Shown here: positions 1-9,210 of the stretch, piece by piece
Numbering within the stretch: the stretch's first letter is position 1
Layout: every line of letters begins with the position of its first letter
Assembly (NCBI GenBank): GCA_017305665.1
Contig: JAFKKH010000009.1
Location: forward strand, 1 to 64,000
Reading direction: 5' to 3'
DNA from: Hyphomicrobiales bacterium
GTDB lineage: Bacteria; Pseudomonadota; Alphaproteobacteria; Rhizobiales; Xanthobacteraceae
DNA length: 64,000 nt
Made by a program: the position numbers and the translations under genes
Notes under the pieces: generated by a model
Told to the model about the DNA's origin: nothing
The model's input: the letters and a program-made list of their open reading frames with translations, nothing else
The model's database searches: none

Positions 1-2
1 CC

Positions 3-911
3 CATCCCGCAAGCCTCGACCATCTGACACCGCCGGGCCACCCCGAGCGGCCCGATCGTATCCGAGCCGTCGATCAGGTTCTCGGCCAGGACCGATTCAA
101 GAGTCTGGTGCGCGGCCAGGCGCCGGAAGGATCGCTCGACTCCGTGCTGTTGTGCCACAACGAGCACTACGTGGATGAACTCCGGCACATCGCGCCGAAG
201 GAAGGTCTGGTCTATCTCGATGGCGACACCTCGATGTCTCCCGGCACGTGGGAAGCGGTGATGCGCGGCGTCGGCGGTGCGATCGCGGCGACCGATGCCG
301 TGATTGCGGGCCAGGCCGACAATGCCTTCGTCGCCACGCGTCCGCCGGGGCACCATGCCGAAACCAACAAGCCGATGGGCTTCTGCTTCTTCGATCAGGC
401 CGCGATCGCCGCGCGTCATGCCCAGCGCACGCACGGCATCGGGCGCGTCGCGGTGGTCGATTTCGACGTGCATCATGGCAACGGCACCCAGGACATCTTC
501 TGGGCCGATCCGACCGTGATGTATTGCTCGACCCATCAGATGCCGCTGTTTCCCGGCACCGGCGCCTCTGGCGAGCGCGGCGAGCATGATACCATCGTCA
601 ACGCACCGCTCGCCTCCGGCGACGGCGGCGCTAAATTCCGCGCTGCGTTCGAAAACCTGATCCTGCCGCAAATCCAGAAATTCGCGCCCGAACTGATGAT
701 CATTTCCGCCGGGTTTGACGCGCACCGCCGCGATCCGCTGGCGAGCCTCGAACTCGATGCCACGGACTTCGGCTGGGTGACGCGCAAGCTGATGGACGCC
801 GCCCATGCGAGCGCGGGCGGCCGAATTGTCTCGGTGCTCGAGGGTGGCTATGATCTGCAAGGATTACAGGAATCGGTGGCGGAGCACGTCACCGCATTGA
901 TGGGCGCCTGA
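3..911 (+). CDS. Histone deacetylase family hydrolase (5' partial)
   Basis: The reading frame is open from the first bases of the window, so the true start lies upstream. The visible N-terminal part carries the family's HPERPDRIRAV motif. Catalytic signatures follow in order: RPPGHH near bases 339-356, DFDVHHGNGTQ near 460-490 (zinc ligands Asp and His), SAGFDAH near 705-725 (third zinc ligand) and EGGYD near 840-855. These define the arginase/deacetylase-fold zinc hydrolases (acetylpolyamine amidohydrolase/HDAC-like), which remove acetyl or acyl groups from amines. The substrate cannot be read from sequence. It lies directly upstream of xseB on the same strand, a common alphaproteobacterial neighbourhood. 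Truncated only by the window edge. Confidence 0.93.
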   Translation, partial: HPASLDHLTPPGHPERPDRIRAVDQVLGQDRFKSLVRGQAPEGSLDSVLLCHNEHYVDELRHIAPKEGLVYLDGDTSMSPGTWEAVMRGVGGAIAATDAVIAGQADNAFVATRPPGHHAETNKPMGFCFFDQAAIAARHAQRTHGIGRVAVVDFDVHHGNGTQDIFWADPTVMYCSTHQMPLFPGTGASGERGEHDTIVNAPLASGDGGAKFRAAFENLILPQIQKFAPELMIISAGFDAHRRDPLASLELDATDFGWVTRKLMDAAHASAGGRIVSVLEGGYDLQGLQESVAEHVTALMGA

Positions 912-981
912 TCCTTCGCCACATTCCGCCCGAAAACTTCCTTAACCTTGCGAACGATCGAGTCGAGTCCGGGGACACCAG

Positions 982-1233
982 ATGGCCGAAACCAACCATG
1001 CCGACGTGAAGAAGCTCACCTTCGAGCGCGCGATCGAGGAGCTCGAAACGATCGTCAAGCGCCTCGAGGACGGCAAGGTCCCGCTCGAGGAATCGGTCGC
1101 GATCTACGAGCGCGGCGAGGCGCTCAAGCGCCGCTGCGAGGAATTGCTGCGGCAGGCCGAGGCGCGCGTCGACAAGATCACCACCGACGCCACCGGCCAG
1201 CCCACCGGCACGGAACCGCTCGACGTGAAATAA
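982..1233 (+). CDS. xseB: Exodeoxyribonuclease VII small subunit
   Basis: An 83-residue acidic helical protein of the usual XseB length. It has the family pattern LTFERAIEELETIVKRLEDG followed by PLEESVAIYERGEAL, which form the helical hairpin. Several copies bind one XseA to make the cytoplasmic exonuclease VII that degrades single-stranded DNA. The ATG start at 982 is 70 bases after the deacetylase stop. The tail after residue 70 is low-complexity, as is usual in rhizobia. xseA is not in the window. Confidence 0.95.
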   Translation: MAETNHADVKKLTFERAIEELETIVKRLEDGKVPLEESVAIYERGEALKRRCEELLRQAEARVDKITTDATGQPTGTEPLDVK

Positions 1234-1724
1234 TGTCCCGGCGGCGCCACGCTCCCCCCTGGGAGTGGCGAGGTACACCAGCCACACTCCGCCAACCTTT
1301 CGACCGAATTGACTGAAATGGAACCGATCGCTGCAACCCGCGGCGGTCGGCGGAGTTAGTGTCAACGGTCCGGTCCGTTGCTTTGAACCTTCGGCATGAC
1401 CTCCCCCACTCAAGTGGGGGGCTCAGCCGTTGGCGTTGCGTGCCGGTTTAGTGTAATGGAACAGGTCTATGCGCTGTCGAACCCGCTCCGCAGCTGATGC
1501 TCTCTGGCGGTAAGCGCTTCACACAGCTTGCAAAAACGATTGGAAGGCGCCACACGCTCAAGAGTGACGTACATCACAATTCTCGGCCGAAGCATTAGCT
1601 AAACTTCGGATTCAGGCCCCTCAACACGGGAAATTTGGCGACACAAGGACTATATGACGCGCTGAAGCGCCTTGGTCTGAGTGCCGTACAACCTCTCCCG
1701 GACATGCAAAATTGGAATATCGCA
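1234..1724. other. Non-coding gap between xseB and dxs
   Basis: A stretch of 491 bases without a convincing gene. It holds one small perfect hairpin (CCCCCACT-CA-AGTGGGGG, 1403-1420) of the repeat type found elsewhere in the window, and presumably the dxs promoter, which I cannot place confidently. Many alphaproteobacteria have ispA between xseB and dxs; no ispA-like remnant is visible here. Confidence 0.5.
1403..1420. repeat. Short GC-rich hairpin
   Basis: A perfect 8-bp stem with a two-base loop in the xseB-dxs gap. It has no T-run, so it is more likely repeat-derived than a terminator. Confidence 0.4.
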
Positions 1725-3650
1725 GTGACCAATTTCAGTAAAACCCCCCTCCTCGATACGATCCACACGCCGGACGATCTCCGCAAGCTCAAGGTCGAGC
1801 AGGTCCGGCAGGTGGCCGACGAGTTGCGTCAGGAAACCATCGATGCGGTGTCGGTGACGGGCGGACACTTCGGCGCCGGCCTCGGCGTCGTCGAGCTGAC
1901 GACCGCGATCCATTATGTCTTCAACACGCCGCATGACCGCCTGATCTGGGACGTCGGTCATCAGGCCTATCCGCACAAGATTCTGACCGGACGCCGTGAC
2001 CGCATCCGCACGCTGCGCACCGGCGGCGGCCTATCCGGCTTCACCAAGCGTTCCGAGAGCGACTACGATCCGTTCGGCGCGGCGCACTCGTCGACTTCGA
2101 TCTCCGCCGGTCTCGGCATGGCCGTAGCGCGCGATCTCGCGGGCGGCAAGAACAACGTGATCGCGGTGATCGGCGACGGCGCGATGTCCGCCGGCATGGC
2201 CTACGAGGCCATGAACAACGCCGGCGCGATGAATTCGCGGCTGATCGTCATTCTCAACGACAACGACATGTCGATCGCGCCGCCGGTCGGCGCGATGTCG
2301 GCCTATCTGTCGCGTCTCTATTCAGGCAAGACCTATCGCTCGCTGCGCGAAGCCGCAAAGCAGCTCGGCAAGCATCTGCCGAAGATGATTTCCGACCGCG
2401 CCGAGCGCGTCGAGGAGTATTCACGCGGCTTCATGACCAACAGCGGCACGCTGTTCGAGGAGCTCGGCTTCTACTACGTCGGCCCGATCGACGGCCATAA
2501 CCTCGATCACCTGCTGCCGGTACTGAAGAACGTCCGCGATATGGAGGACGGTCCGATCCTCGTTCACGTCGTCACCCAGAAGGGCAAAGGCTACGGTCCG
2601 GCTGAAGCCGCCGCCGACAAGTATCACGCGGTGGTCAAGTTCGACATCGCCACCGGTGCGCAGTCGAAATCGAAGCCCAACGCACCCGCCTATCAGAACG
2701 TGTTCGGCCAGAGCCTCGTCAAGGAAGCGCAGAAGGACGACAAGATCGTCGCCATCACCGCGGCCATGCCGTCCGGCACTGGTGTCGACATCTTCAACAA
2801 GGCGTTTCCGAAGCGCACCTTCGACGTCGGTATCGCCGAGCAGCATGCGGTGACGTTTGCCGCCGGTCTTGCGACCGAAGGCTACAAGCCATTCTGCGCG
2901 ATCTATTCGACCTTCCTGCAGCGCGGCTACGATCAGGTGGTGCATGACGTCGCCATCCAGTCGCTACCGGTGCGCTTCGCCATCGATCGCGCCGGTCTGG
3001 TCGGCGCCGACGGCGCGACCCATGCCGGCTCGTTCGACAACGCCTATCTCGGCTGCCTGCCGAACTTCGTCGTCATGGCCGCCGCCGACGAGGCGGAACT
3101 GGTGCATATGGTTGCGACCCAGGTCGCGATCAACGACCGCCCCAGCGCGGTGCGCTATCCGCGCGGCGAAGGCCGCGGCGTCGAGATGCCCGAAGTCGGC
3201 ATTCCCCTCGAGATCGGCAAGGGCCGTATCATCCGCCAGGGCAGCAAGGTCGCGCTGTTGTCGTTCGGCACCCGCCTCGCCGAGTGCGAGAAGGCGGCCG
3301 ACGAGCTCGCCGCGCATGGCCTCTCCACCACCATCGCCGACGCGCGCTTCATGAAGCCGCTCGACGTCGATCTGGTGATGAAGCTTGCGCGTGATCATGA
3401 CGTGCTGATCACCATCGAGGAAGGCTCGATCGGCGGCTTCGGCTCCCATGTGATGCAGACGCTGTCCGACAACGGCATGCTCGACGGCGGCCTGCGGATG
3501 CGCTCCATGATCCTGCCGGACGAGTTCATCGATCACGACACGCCGAACGCGATGTACGGCCGTGCCGGACTCGACGCCAAGGGCATCGTCGCCAAGGTGT
3601 TCGAGGCGCTCGGCAAGGACGTCAAGACCGAGACCGTCAAGCTGGCGTAA
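1725..3650 (+). CDS. dxs: 1-deoxy-D-xylulose-5-phosphate synthase
   Basis: This thiamine-diphosphate enzyme condenses pyruvate and glyceraldehyde 3-phosphate in the first step of the MEP isoprenoid pathway. It is 641 residues from the chosen GTG at 1725. Visible features are the [10 protein letters not shown] motif (about residue 75), the ThDP motif starting GDGAMSAG (about 150), the pyrimidine-domain motif GIAEQHAV with the catalytic Glu (about 369), and a C-terminal transketolase domain ending in [18 protein letters not shown] chose 1725 because the protein then begins [13 protein letters not shown], as in related rhizobial Dxs. The frame stays open further upstream (TTG at 1635, ATG at 1704), but that extension looks non-coding. 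Confidence 0.96.
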   Translation: MTNFSKTPLLDTIHTPDDLRKLKVEQVRQVADELRQETIDAVSVTGGHFGAGLGVVELTTAIHYVFNTPHDRLIWDVGHQAYPHKILTGRRDRIRTLRTGGGLSGFTKRSESDYDPFGAAHSSTSISAGLGMAVARDLAGGKNNVIAVIGDGAMSAGMAYEAMNNAGAMNSRLIVILNDNDMSIAPPVGAMSAYLSRLYSGKTYRSLREAAKQLGKHLPKMISDRAERVEEYSRGFMTNSGTLFEELGFYYVGPIDGHNLDHLLPVLKNVRDMEDGPILVHVVTQKGKGYGPAEAAADKYHAVVKFDIATGAQSKSKPNAPAYQNVFGQSLVKEAQKDDKIVAITAAMPSGTGVDIFNKAFPKRTFDVGIAEQHAVTFAAGLATEGYKPFCAIYSTFLQRGYDQVVHDVAIQSLPVRFAIDRAGLVGADGATHAGSFDNAYLGCLPNFVVMAAADEAELVHMVATQVAINDRPSAVRYPRGEGRGVEMPEVGIPLEIGKGRIIRQGSKVALLSFGTRLAECEKAADELAAHGLSTTIADARFMKPLDVDLVMKLARDHDVLITIEEGSIGGFGSHVMQTLSDNGMLDGGLRMRSMILPDEFIDHDTPNAMYGRAGLDAKGIVAKVFEALGKDVKTETVKLA

Positions 3651-3679
3651 GCCTGACCTGAATGCGATGTCGCTGCGTT

Positions 3680-3760
3680 CGTCATTGCGAGCGCAGCGAA
3701 GCAATCCAGATTTCATGCGAAGACTGGATTGCGTCGTCGCAAGTGCTCCTCGCAATGACG
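3680..3760. repeat. REP-like palindromic element, CGTCATTGCGAG type
   Basis: An 81-base imperfect palindrome. It starts CGTCATTGCGAGCG and ends CTCCTCGCAATGACG, with internal arms GCAATCCAG and CTGGATTGC. This is the classic dispersed intergenic repeat of Bradyrhizobium relatives. It sits between dxs and the next gene. Confidence 0.85.
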
Positions 3761-3773
3761 ATGAGTACGCTCC

Positions 3774-4343
3774 ATGAAAGTCTATCTCGCAGGCCCCGAC
3801 GTCTTCCTCCCCGATGCCATCGAGATCGGCCGCCGCAAGGCCGGGATCTGCCGACGCCATGGCCTGACCCCGCTCTATCCGCTGGACAGCCCGATCGATC
3901 TCACGGCCCGCGATGCCTCGCTGCGCATCTTCCGCGCCAATCAGGCCATGATGGATTCGGCCGACGCGATCCTCGCCAACCTCACGCCGTTTCGCGGTCC
4001 CGGCGCCGATCCCGGCACGGTCTATGAACTCGGCTACATGGCGGGCCGCGCGAAACCCTGCTTCGGCTATACCAACGATGCCTCGCGCTACATTGAGCGG
4101 GTGCGCGCATGGGGCGGCGTGTGCGCCGATGACAACGGCCCGACCGACGCCGACGGACTGGTTGTCGAGGACTTCGATCTGGCCGACAATCTGATGATGA
4201 TCCACGCTCTTGAATTGCACGGCGGCCCGCTGGTGATGCCGTCGCATCAGCCAGACGACGTCTGGCACGATCTTGCGCCGTTCGAGGCTTGTGTCCGCCT
4301 TGCGGCGGAATGGCTTCACACCGGCACCAGCGCCTTGGTCTGA
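3774..4343 (+). CDS. Nucleoside 2-deoxyribosyltransferase-like protein
   Basis: A 189-residue protein of the nucleoside 2-deoxyribosyltransferase/nucleotide hydrolase fold. Signatures are YLAGPDVF at residues 4-11, the nucleoside-binding stretch RDASLRIFRANQAMMDSADA around 46-65, and GTVYELGYMAGR around 81-92, where Glu85 is the likely catalytic nucleophile. Such enzymes transfer or hydrolyse the glycosidic bond of (deoxy)nucleosides or nucleotides in salvage or damage control. The ATG at 3774 lies just after the palindromic element. tlyA follows two bases after its stop if the GTG at 4346 is used, so the two are probably co-transcribed. Confidence 0.85.
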   Translation: MKVYLAGPDVFLPDAIEIGRRKAGICRRHGLTPLYPLDSPIDLTARDASLRIFRANQAMMDSADAILANLTPFRGPGADPGTVYELGYMAGRAKPCFGYTNDASRYIERVRAWGGVCADDNGPTDADGLVVEDFDLADNLMMIHALELHGGPLVMPSHQPDDVWHDLAPFEACVRLAAEWLHTGTSALV

Positions 4344-4345
4344 TC

Positions 4346-5101
4346 GTGGTTGGACGCGACAACAACCAATCTCCCGTCCGCAAGCGCGCCGACGTGCTGC
4401 TGGTCGAGCGCGGCTTGTTCGAAAGCCGCGCGCGGGCACAGGCCGCGATCGATGCCGGGCTCGTCACCGCCAACGGCAAGCCGGTCGCCAAGGCGTCCGA
4501 AACCATCGCCATGGATGCCGAGCTTACAGCCGAACCGGCACACCCCTGGGTGTCGCGCGGCGGCGTCAAGCTTTCCGGTGCGCTGGAGCGCTATCCCATC
4601 GACATCGAAGACCACGTCTGTCTCGACGTCGGCGCCTCCACCGGCGGCTTCACCGAAGTGCTGCTCGCCAATGGTGCGGGCCTCGTGTTCGCGATCGATG
4701 TCGGCCGCGATCAGTTGCATCCGAGTCTGCGCGGCCATCCGCGTATTGTGTCCATGGAATCCACCGACATCCGCGCCTTCGAAGGCAAGCGGCTGCCGCA
4801 GCGGCCGGACGTGGTGACGATCGACGCGAGCTTCATCTCGCTGAAAGCCATTCTCCCCGTCGCGCTGTCGCTGGCGGCGGCACCGATGAGTCTATTGGCA
4901 CTCATCAAGCCGCAATTCGAAGCGCCGTGCGCCGCAATCAAGAAGGGCATCGTTCGCGATGCGGCCGTGCATCAGGCGGTGTGCGACGACATCGCGGCTT
5001 TCGCCGTTTCGCTCGGCTGCACCGGCATCGAGGTATTCCCCTCGTCCATTGCCGGCGGCGACGGCAATGTCGAATTCTTCCTCGGGGCCCGCCGTGGCTA
5101 G
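4346..5101 (+). CDS. tlyA: TlyA family rRNA (cytidine-2'-O)-methyltransferase / hemolysin-like protein
   Basis: A 251-residue protein with an N-terminal S4 RNA-binding domain (RADVLLVERGLFESRARAQ, about residues 14-32) and a C-terminal FtsJ-type Rossmann methyltransferase (DVGASTGGFTEVLL, about 94-107). TlyA proteins methylate ribosomal RNA at cytidine 2'-OH; some homologues were named hemolysins. GTG at 4346 is preferred because it directly follows the upstream stop and gives the normal N-terminus, although the frame is open to a TTG at 4289. The stop codon TAG (5099-5101) lies inside the CTAG that begins the first palindromic element, so the repeat sets the C-terminus. Confidence 0.92.
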   Translation: MVGRDNNQSPVRKRADVLLVERGLFESRARAQAAIDAGLVTANGKPVAKASETIAMDAELTAEPAHPWVSRGGVKLSGALERYPIDIEDHVCLDVGASTGGFTEVLLANGAGLVFAIDVGRDQLHPSLRGHPRIVSMESTDIRAFEGKRLPQRPDVVTIDASFISLKAILPVALSLAAAPMSLLALIKPQFEAPCAAIKKGIVRDAAVHQAVCDDIAAFAVSLGCTGIEVFPSSIAGGDGNVEFFLGARRG

Positions 5102-5173
5102 TGCCCCGTTTTCGAAGTTCGTGATACATTGCGGCACCCTTTGACACGAACTTCGAAAACTAAGGGGCACTAG
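5098..5173. repeat. CTAG-bounded palindromic element 1
   Basis: A 76-base inverted repeat. It begins CTAGTGCCCCGTTTTCGAAG and ends with CTAAGGGGCACTAG. The inner arms TTCGAAGTTCGTG and CACGAACTTCGAA match perfectly. It shares its outer ends (CTAGTGCC...GGCACTAG) with the element 14 bases downstream. This resembles a REP/MITE-like unit. It supplies the stop codon of tlyA. Confidence 0.8.
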
Positions 5174-5187
5174 CAACTCTAATCATT

Positions 5188-5264
5188 CTAGTGCCGCTAT
5201 CGATTTGAAGTTTCTTTGCGAGCTTGCAGCCACTGGTACAGAAACTTCAAATCGGCGGCACTAG
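5188..5264. repeat. CTAG-bounded palindromic element 2
   Basis: A 77-base inverted repeat. It begins CTAGTGCCGC, ends GGCGGCACTAG, and has inner arms GATTTGAAGTTTCT and AGAAACTTCAAATC. The outer ends are like those of element 1, but the inner arms differ in sequence. It contains the TTG start candidate (5224) and first codons of the downstream methyltransferase gene. Confidence 0.8.
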
Positions 5265-6495
5265 GAAGTTCGTCATCGACCACGTCGGCCATCGCGGCGA
5301 CGGCATCGCTTTCGCAGGCCGCGGCAACGTGTTCGTGCCCTATACGCTCGGCGGCGAAACCGTGGATGCCGAACCTGTCGCCGGGCACGCCGACCGCGCG
5401 CGTCTGCTGCGCGTCGAGACGCCGAGCCCAGAGCGGATCGCGCCGTTCTGCCCGCATTTCGGCGCCTGCGGCGGCTGCGCCATCCAGCACTGGCAGCCGG
5501 AGGCCTATCGCGCCTGGAAGCGGCAGATCGTCGTGGATACGCTGACGCAGGCCCGGATCGATTGCGCGGTGGACGATCTCGTCGACGCGCACGGCGCTGG
5601 ACGGCGGCGCATCACCGTCCATGCCCGGCGCGACGACGACGGCCAGTTGCGCGTCGGATTCGCCGCACCCAACAGCCACGCCATCGTGCCGATCGACGCC
5701 TGCCCGATCCTCGATCCCGGCCTCGACGGCGCGCTCGGCGCGGCGCGAACGTTGGCCGACGTGTTGAAGCCCGCGAACAAGCCGCTCGACATTCAGGTGA
5801 CCGCCGCCGACAACGGACTCGATGTCGACGTGCGCGGCTCCGGTCCGCTGCCGACGAAATTGATCGCGACGCTGTCGCGCACGGCCGAAGCGCACCGGCT
5901 GGCACGGCTGACCCGCCACGGCGAACTGGTGCTGATGCGCGCGCCGCCGGTGATCGGCATCGGCACGGCACAGGTCGTGCTGCCGCCGGGCTCGTTCCTG
6001 CAGGCCACCGTCGCCGGAGAGGAAACCCTGGCGGCGCTGGTGGCCGGCCATTGCAAGAAGGCGAAGCACATCGCCGATCTGTTCTGCGGCGTCGGACCGT
6101 TCGCGCTGCGGCTCGCCGGCAAGGCACGGGTTGCGGCTCTCGATAGCGATCCCGGCGCGATCGAAGCCTTGCGCAAGGCGGCCGCCGGGGCGCACGGACT
6201 GAAACCGCTCAAGGCCGAGGCTCGCGACCTGTTCCGGAGACCGCTGGTGCCGCAGGAATTACGCGAGTTCGATGCGGTGGTGTTCGATCCGCCGCGACAG
6301 GGCGCCGAAGCGCAGGCGCGCCAGTTGGCAGCGAGCAAGGTGCCGCTGGTCGTCGCCGTCTCCTGCAACGCCACGACCTTCGCGCGCGATACCAACATCC
6401 TGATCGCGGGCGGCTATCGGCTTGCAGCCGTGACGCCGGTCGATCAATTCCGCCACTCGCCGCATGTCGAACTGGTGGCGCGGTTTACGCGGTAG
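5224..6495 (+). CDS. TrmA/RlmD-type 23S rRNA (uracil-5-)-methyltransferase
   Basis: A 423-residue SAM-dependent RNA m5U methyltransferase. It has the [4Fe-4S] cysteine signature [10 protein letters not shown] (about residues 77-86), SAM motif [14 protein letters not shown] (about 284-297), [11 protein letters not shown] (about 357-367), the catalytic Cys in [13 protein letters not shown] (about 377-389), and the typical C-terminus [17 protein letters not shown]. The only initiator before the conserved DHVGHRGDG motif is TTG at 5224 (or CTG at 5233), which lies inside palindromic element 2. The first dozen residues are therefore repeat-derived and non-homologous. The family is rlmD-like, but I do not assign the exact uracil. 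Confidence 0.9.
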   Translation: MQPLVQKLQIGGTRKFVIDHVGHRGDGIAFAGRGNVFVPYTLGGETVDAEPVAGHADRARLLRVETPSPERIAPFCPHFGACGGCAIQHWQPEAYRAWKRQIVVDTLTQARIDCAVDDLVDAHGAGRRRITVHARRDDDGQLRVGFAAPNSHAIVPIDACPILDPGLDGALGAARTLADVLKPANKPLDIQVTAADNGLDVDVRGSGPLPTKLIATLSRTAEAHRLARLTRHGELVLMRAPPVIGIGTAQVVLPPGSFLQATVAGEETLAALVAGHCKKAKHIADLFCGVGPFALRLAGKARVAALDSDPGAIEALRKAAAGAHGLKPLKAEARDLFRRPLVPQELREFDAVVFDPPRQGAEAQARQLAASKVPLVVAVSCNATTFARDTNILIAGGYRLAAVTPVDQFRHSPHVELVARFTR

Positions 6496-6510
6496 ATGCG
6501 TGGCCGTGCT

Positions 6511-7434
6511 CTACGCCTGAACGCCGTCCGCTGACGTCGCGAGCTCGGCCTGGAGTTGCCGGATCTGCTCCCAGATAAAATCCATCACGAGGCGCGTGCG
6601 TGGCGCCAGATGCCGCCGTGACGGATAGACCAAGCTGAAGGGAACACCAGGAGCCGGAAAGTCGCTCAAGACGCGAACCAGCCGACCGCTGCGCAGATCG
6701 TCGAAGATCTCGACCAGCGTCAGGTACGCGATGCCGTATCCTGTGCGGGCCGCGAGGTGCACCGCGCGCGCGTCGTTGGCGAGAAATCCGCCGGACACCC
6801 GAAAATCCCGTCGTCCGTCAGGTGTCATGAACGTCCATATATCCGAATCCGGACCGATGTCGTGGACGATGCAGGTGTGGTTCACGAGTTCTGCCGGCGC
6901 GAGAGGCGCGCCGCGGCGCGCGATGTAGTCCGGAGCCGCCACGGCGACGCGCACGCCGGCTCCCCTCCGGCGCACCACAAGCGACTCATCCTTGATCTCG
7001 CCCACCCGCATCGCGAGATCGAGACGGTCTTCAATCATGTCGCCGAGCCGATCGCCGACAACCAGTTCGACCTTCAATCCTGGATGGGAGTCGAGCAGTG
7101 CCGGCAGCCGCAATGCGAGGAAGCGGCTGGACGCCACCGTGACGCCCACGCGCACCAGCCCCACCGGCGAGGCGCTGTGCTGCCGGAGCACGCTCTCGAG
7201 CGCTTCCGCACCCTCGAGCAACGGCTGAGCCAATCCGAACAGCATCTCGCCATCATCGGTGAGGCTCAGCCTTCGCGTGGTGCGGTGAAACAAGCGGACC
7301 CCAAAGTGGTCTTCCAACTGTGAGATCTGGCGGGCAACGGCCGCCTGACTGAGTTCGCATTCACGCGCCGCAGCCGAAAACGAGCCGGTCCGCACCACGC
7401 GTACAACGAGATCAAGTCCGCCGAGCAGGTCCAT
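6511..7434 (-). CDS. LysR family transcriptional regulator
   Basis: A 307-residue regulator with an N-terminal winged helix-turn-helix (SFSAAARECELSQAAVARQI, about residues 18-37, then the wing FHRTTRRLSLTDDG) and a C-terminal periplasmic-binding-like effector domain. The C-terminal motif RRHLAPRTRLVMDFI is typical of the group that controls oxidoreductase or stress genes. It is divergent from a small gene at 7594, its most likely target region. The effector is unknown. Confidence 0.92.
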   Translation of the reverse strand: MDLLGGLDLVVRVVRTGSFSAAARECELSQAAVARQISQLEDHFGVRLFHRTTRRLSLTDDGEMLFGLAQPLLEGAEALESVLRQHSASPVGLVRVGVTVASSRFLALRLPALLDSHPGLKVELVVGDRLGDMIEDRLDLAMRVGEIKDESLVVRRRGAGVRVAVAAPDYIARRGAPLAPAELVNHTCIVHDIGPDSDIWTFMTPDGRRDFRVSGGFLANDARAVHLAARTGYGIAYLTLVEIFDDLRSGRLVRVLSDFPAPGVPFSLVYPSRRHLAPRTRLVMDFIWEQIRQLQAELATSADGVQA

Positions 7435-7593
7435 CGATTATCTCGAAAAACGAAAAGATCATTCGTCAGGAAACGGGATTATCGCCCCGGGGCAAGAGGC
7501 ATATCTGCGCGATGTTGCATACCGGCGTTGCGATCCGTTGCCCCTTCATCAGAGGGCTGTTCACGACGGAGCCGCCACGCGACGAGGTGGATC

Positions 7594-7839
7594 ATGTTCG
7601 AATTCGTCAAACTGCCTGCTCGGCTGAAGACCCTGTTGATTGCCGCCAGCACCGGCTTCGCAGGCGGCGACATACTTCCCGTCATTGTGATCTCAAGTCT
7701 GTTCAGCGTTGTCCATCGAGGCACGACACCGAAAGAGCGGACCATGCAGCGTTACGCGCCGGTGGATTACTCCCGTGCGACGTCGTCGCTGAGCGCAGAT
7801 CAGTCATTCGATTTCGAGGGTGCACCGAAACCGCAATGA
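7594..7839 (+). CDS. Small hypothetical membrane-associated protein
   Basis: An 81-residue predicted protein from ATG 7594, with a GAGGTGG ribosome-binding site seven bases upstream. It has one hydrophobic stretch (LKTLLIAASTGFAGG through VIVISSLFSVV, residues about 12-40) and a polar C-terminus ending in FDFEGAPKPQ. I recognise no family. It is divergent from the LysR gene, and the next gene downstream encodes a small secreted protein. The ribosome-binding site and a membrane-like segment support it; lack of recognisable homology lowers confidence. Confidence 0.45.
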   Translation: MFEFVKLPARLKTLLIAASTGFAGGDILPVIVISSLFSVVHRGTTPKERTMQRYAPVDYSRATSSLSADQSFDFEGAPKPQ

Positions 7840-7974
7840 CGGGGGTTTTTCGACCGGCGCGGCGACCTCCAATTACCTCGCAAAATGAAAAAGTCTTCAA
7901 AGGAAAAGCGAGATTATTTTCCCGCGGAAACAGGACTAATCGGGAGAAACAAACATAACCAGGAGACGACGACC

Positions 7975-8250
7975 ATGACGAACTACAAGATGCTTGCCGC
8001 CGCCGCGTCCGTGAGTCTGATGATGCTGACATCCCACGCGTCGGCACAGTGCGCGGATTGCGCGATGTATCCGAATATGGATCACCTGAACGGCGGAGAG
8101 ACACCGGCCGCTAAAATGGGCCTTGAGCACGCGGGTGGTGCGGCCTCCACGCAAGGCGGGGCCAATGCGTACATGGCGCCCCAGGATCGCGTGGTGCAGC
8201 CGTCAACCCGCAGACACACGTCCACCAAGCGGCATCCTGTCGCCAGATAA
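7975..8250 (+). CDS. Small secreted Cys-containing hypothetical protein
   Basis: A 91-residue protein from ATG 7975, preceded by AGGAGA at 7961-7966. A clear Sec signal peptide (MTNYKMLAAAASVSLMML... ASA, cleavage near residue 28) leads to a short mature part starting QCADCAMYP, whose paired cysteines could bind a metal or form a disulfide. The C-terminus is basic and low-complexity. The frame is open upstream to 7885, but the signal peptide and ribosome-binding site favour 7975. The region just upstream (7870-7960) is more AT-rich than its neighbours and probably holds the promoter. Function unknown. Confidence 0.65.
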   Translation: MTNYKMLAAAASVSLMMLTSHASAQCADCAMYPNMDHLNGGETPAAKMGLEHAGGAASTQGGANAYMAPQDRVVQPSTRRHTSTKRHPVAR

Positions 8251-8367
8251 CTTGTTAGGCCAGCTTGTTGGCCAAACTTGTCGGCCGTCGGCCCGCAGCG
8301 GCCCCCCCCTTATCTCCTCCGCTGTGGGCCGATTCGACAGTCCCGCCTGACAGGTCTCTTGATCCTG

Positions 8368-9210
8368 TCATTGCCCCCACCGCTGCCGCCAGATCCGCTC
8401 GCCGATTGTGCAGGGGATGCGAGGCTCCTGGCTGGACACCGGAATCACCCGCCGTTCGGGTGTGCGACCCGCGACCTCGAGCACGAGCTTGGTGCGGATC
8501 GCTTCCTTGAACTTCTCGCGGCCCTTGATCGGCACCACGAACGATCCGGGCCCTCCGATTACGCAATCCTCGTAATAGAAATCGAGATCGGCGATATCCA
8601 TGGTCGAGTAGGACGGCTGCTTCGCCATGATCGGCAGGCCGTTGATGACGATACCCTTGGCAAGGGCGGCATCGCGCGCGGTCGTGACCGGCAGGCCGTT
8701 GTTGTTCGGCCCGTCGCCGGAAATGTCGATCACCCGGCGCAAGCCGTGATAGGGGCTGTTCTCGAACAGCGGCATCGCAAAATGGATCGCCCCTGATATC
8801 GAGGTGCGAGACGCGCGGCGGACCGGCGTCTTCATGATCTCGTTGGCGACGGCATCCGCCGCTTCGGGACCGTCGATCACCCGCCACGGAATGATGATCT
8901 TCTGATCGTTGGTCGCAGCCCACTCGAAATACGTCACCGCGACTTTGCCGTTGGGGCCGGTCTTCAGTGCCTGCAGGAAATCCGGCGAGACGATCGCCTG
9001 CGCATAGCCCTCGCGCTGGATCGCAAGCTCATCCATGTCCATGGAATAGGAGACATCGACCGCGAGGATCAACGCGACGTCGACCTCCGTCGCGGCAGTC
9101 GGGGAATCCGCCAGCAGCAGCCCCGGATTCGGCGCGGCAACACCCGCGACATCCCCTCCAGCGATCGCACCTGCGACCAGCACCGCTCCGATCGAGACCC
9201 ACCAGCGCAT
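8368..9210 (-). CDS. DUF1194 family secreted von Willebrand factor A-like protein
   Basis: A 280-residue protein with a signal peptide (MRWWVSIGAVLVAGAIAGG) and a VWA-like fold. It opens with LILAVDVSYSMDMDE, a MIDAS metal-binding D-x-S-x-S motif near residues 51-55, and continues with RRVIDISGDGPNNNG, typical of DUF1194. These proteins are exported and of unknown function, probably metal-dependent adhesion or scaffold proteins. I chose the ATG at 9210 because an upstream in-frame start would precede the signal peptide with 41 implausible Arg/Cys-rich residues. It is divergent from the chemoreceptor. Confidence 0.88.
   Translation of the reverse strand: MRWWVSIGAVLVAGAIAGGDVAGVAAPNPGLLLADSPTAATEVDVALILAVDVSYSMDMDELAIQREGYAQAIVSPDFLQALKTGPNGKVAVTYFEWAATNDQKIIIPWRVIDGPEAADAVANEIMKTPVRRASRTSISGAIHFAMPLFENSPYHGLRRVIDISGDGPNNNGLPVTTARDAALAKGIVINGLPIMAKQPSYSTMDIADLDFYYEDCVIGGPGSFVVPIKGREKFKEAIRTKLVLEVAGRTPERRVIPVSSQEPRIPCTIGERIWRQRWGQ

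Noticed and set aside
1635-1724. N-terminal extension of Dxs from TTG 1635
   Set aside because: The 30 extra residues do not match the family, and the GTG at 1725 gives the normal N-terminus.
2964-4439. Long minus-strand open frame (491 codons) opposite dxs and the deoxyribosyltransferase gene
   Set aside because: It is the GC-rich antisense of clearly coding sequence, with Arg/Ala/Gly-rich composition and no domain; it also spans an intergenic repeat.
5197-6195. Minus-strand open frame opposite the RNA methyltransferase
   Set aside because: Antisense shadow of a conserved gene; no family character.
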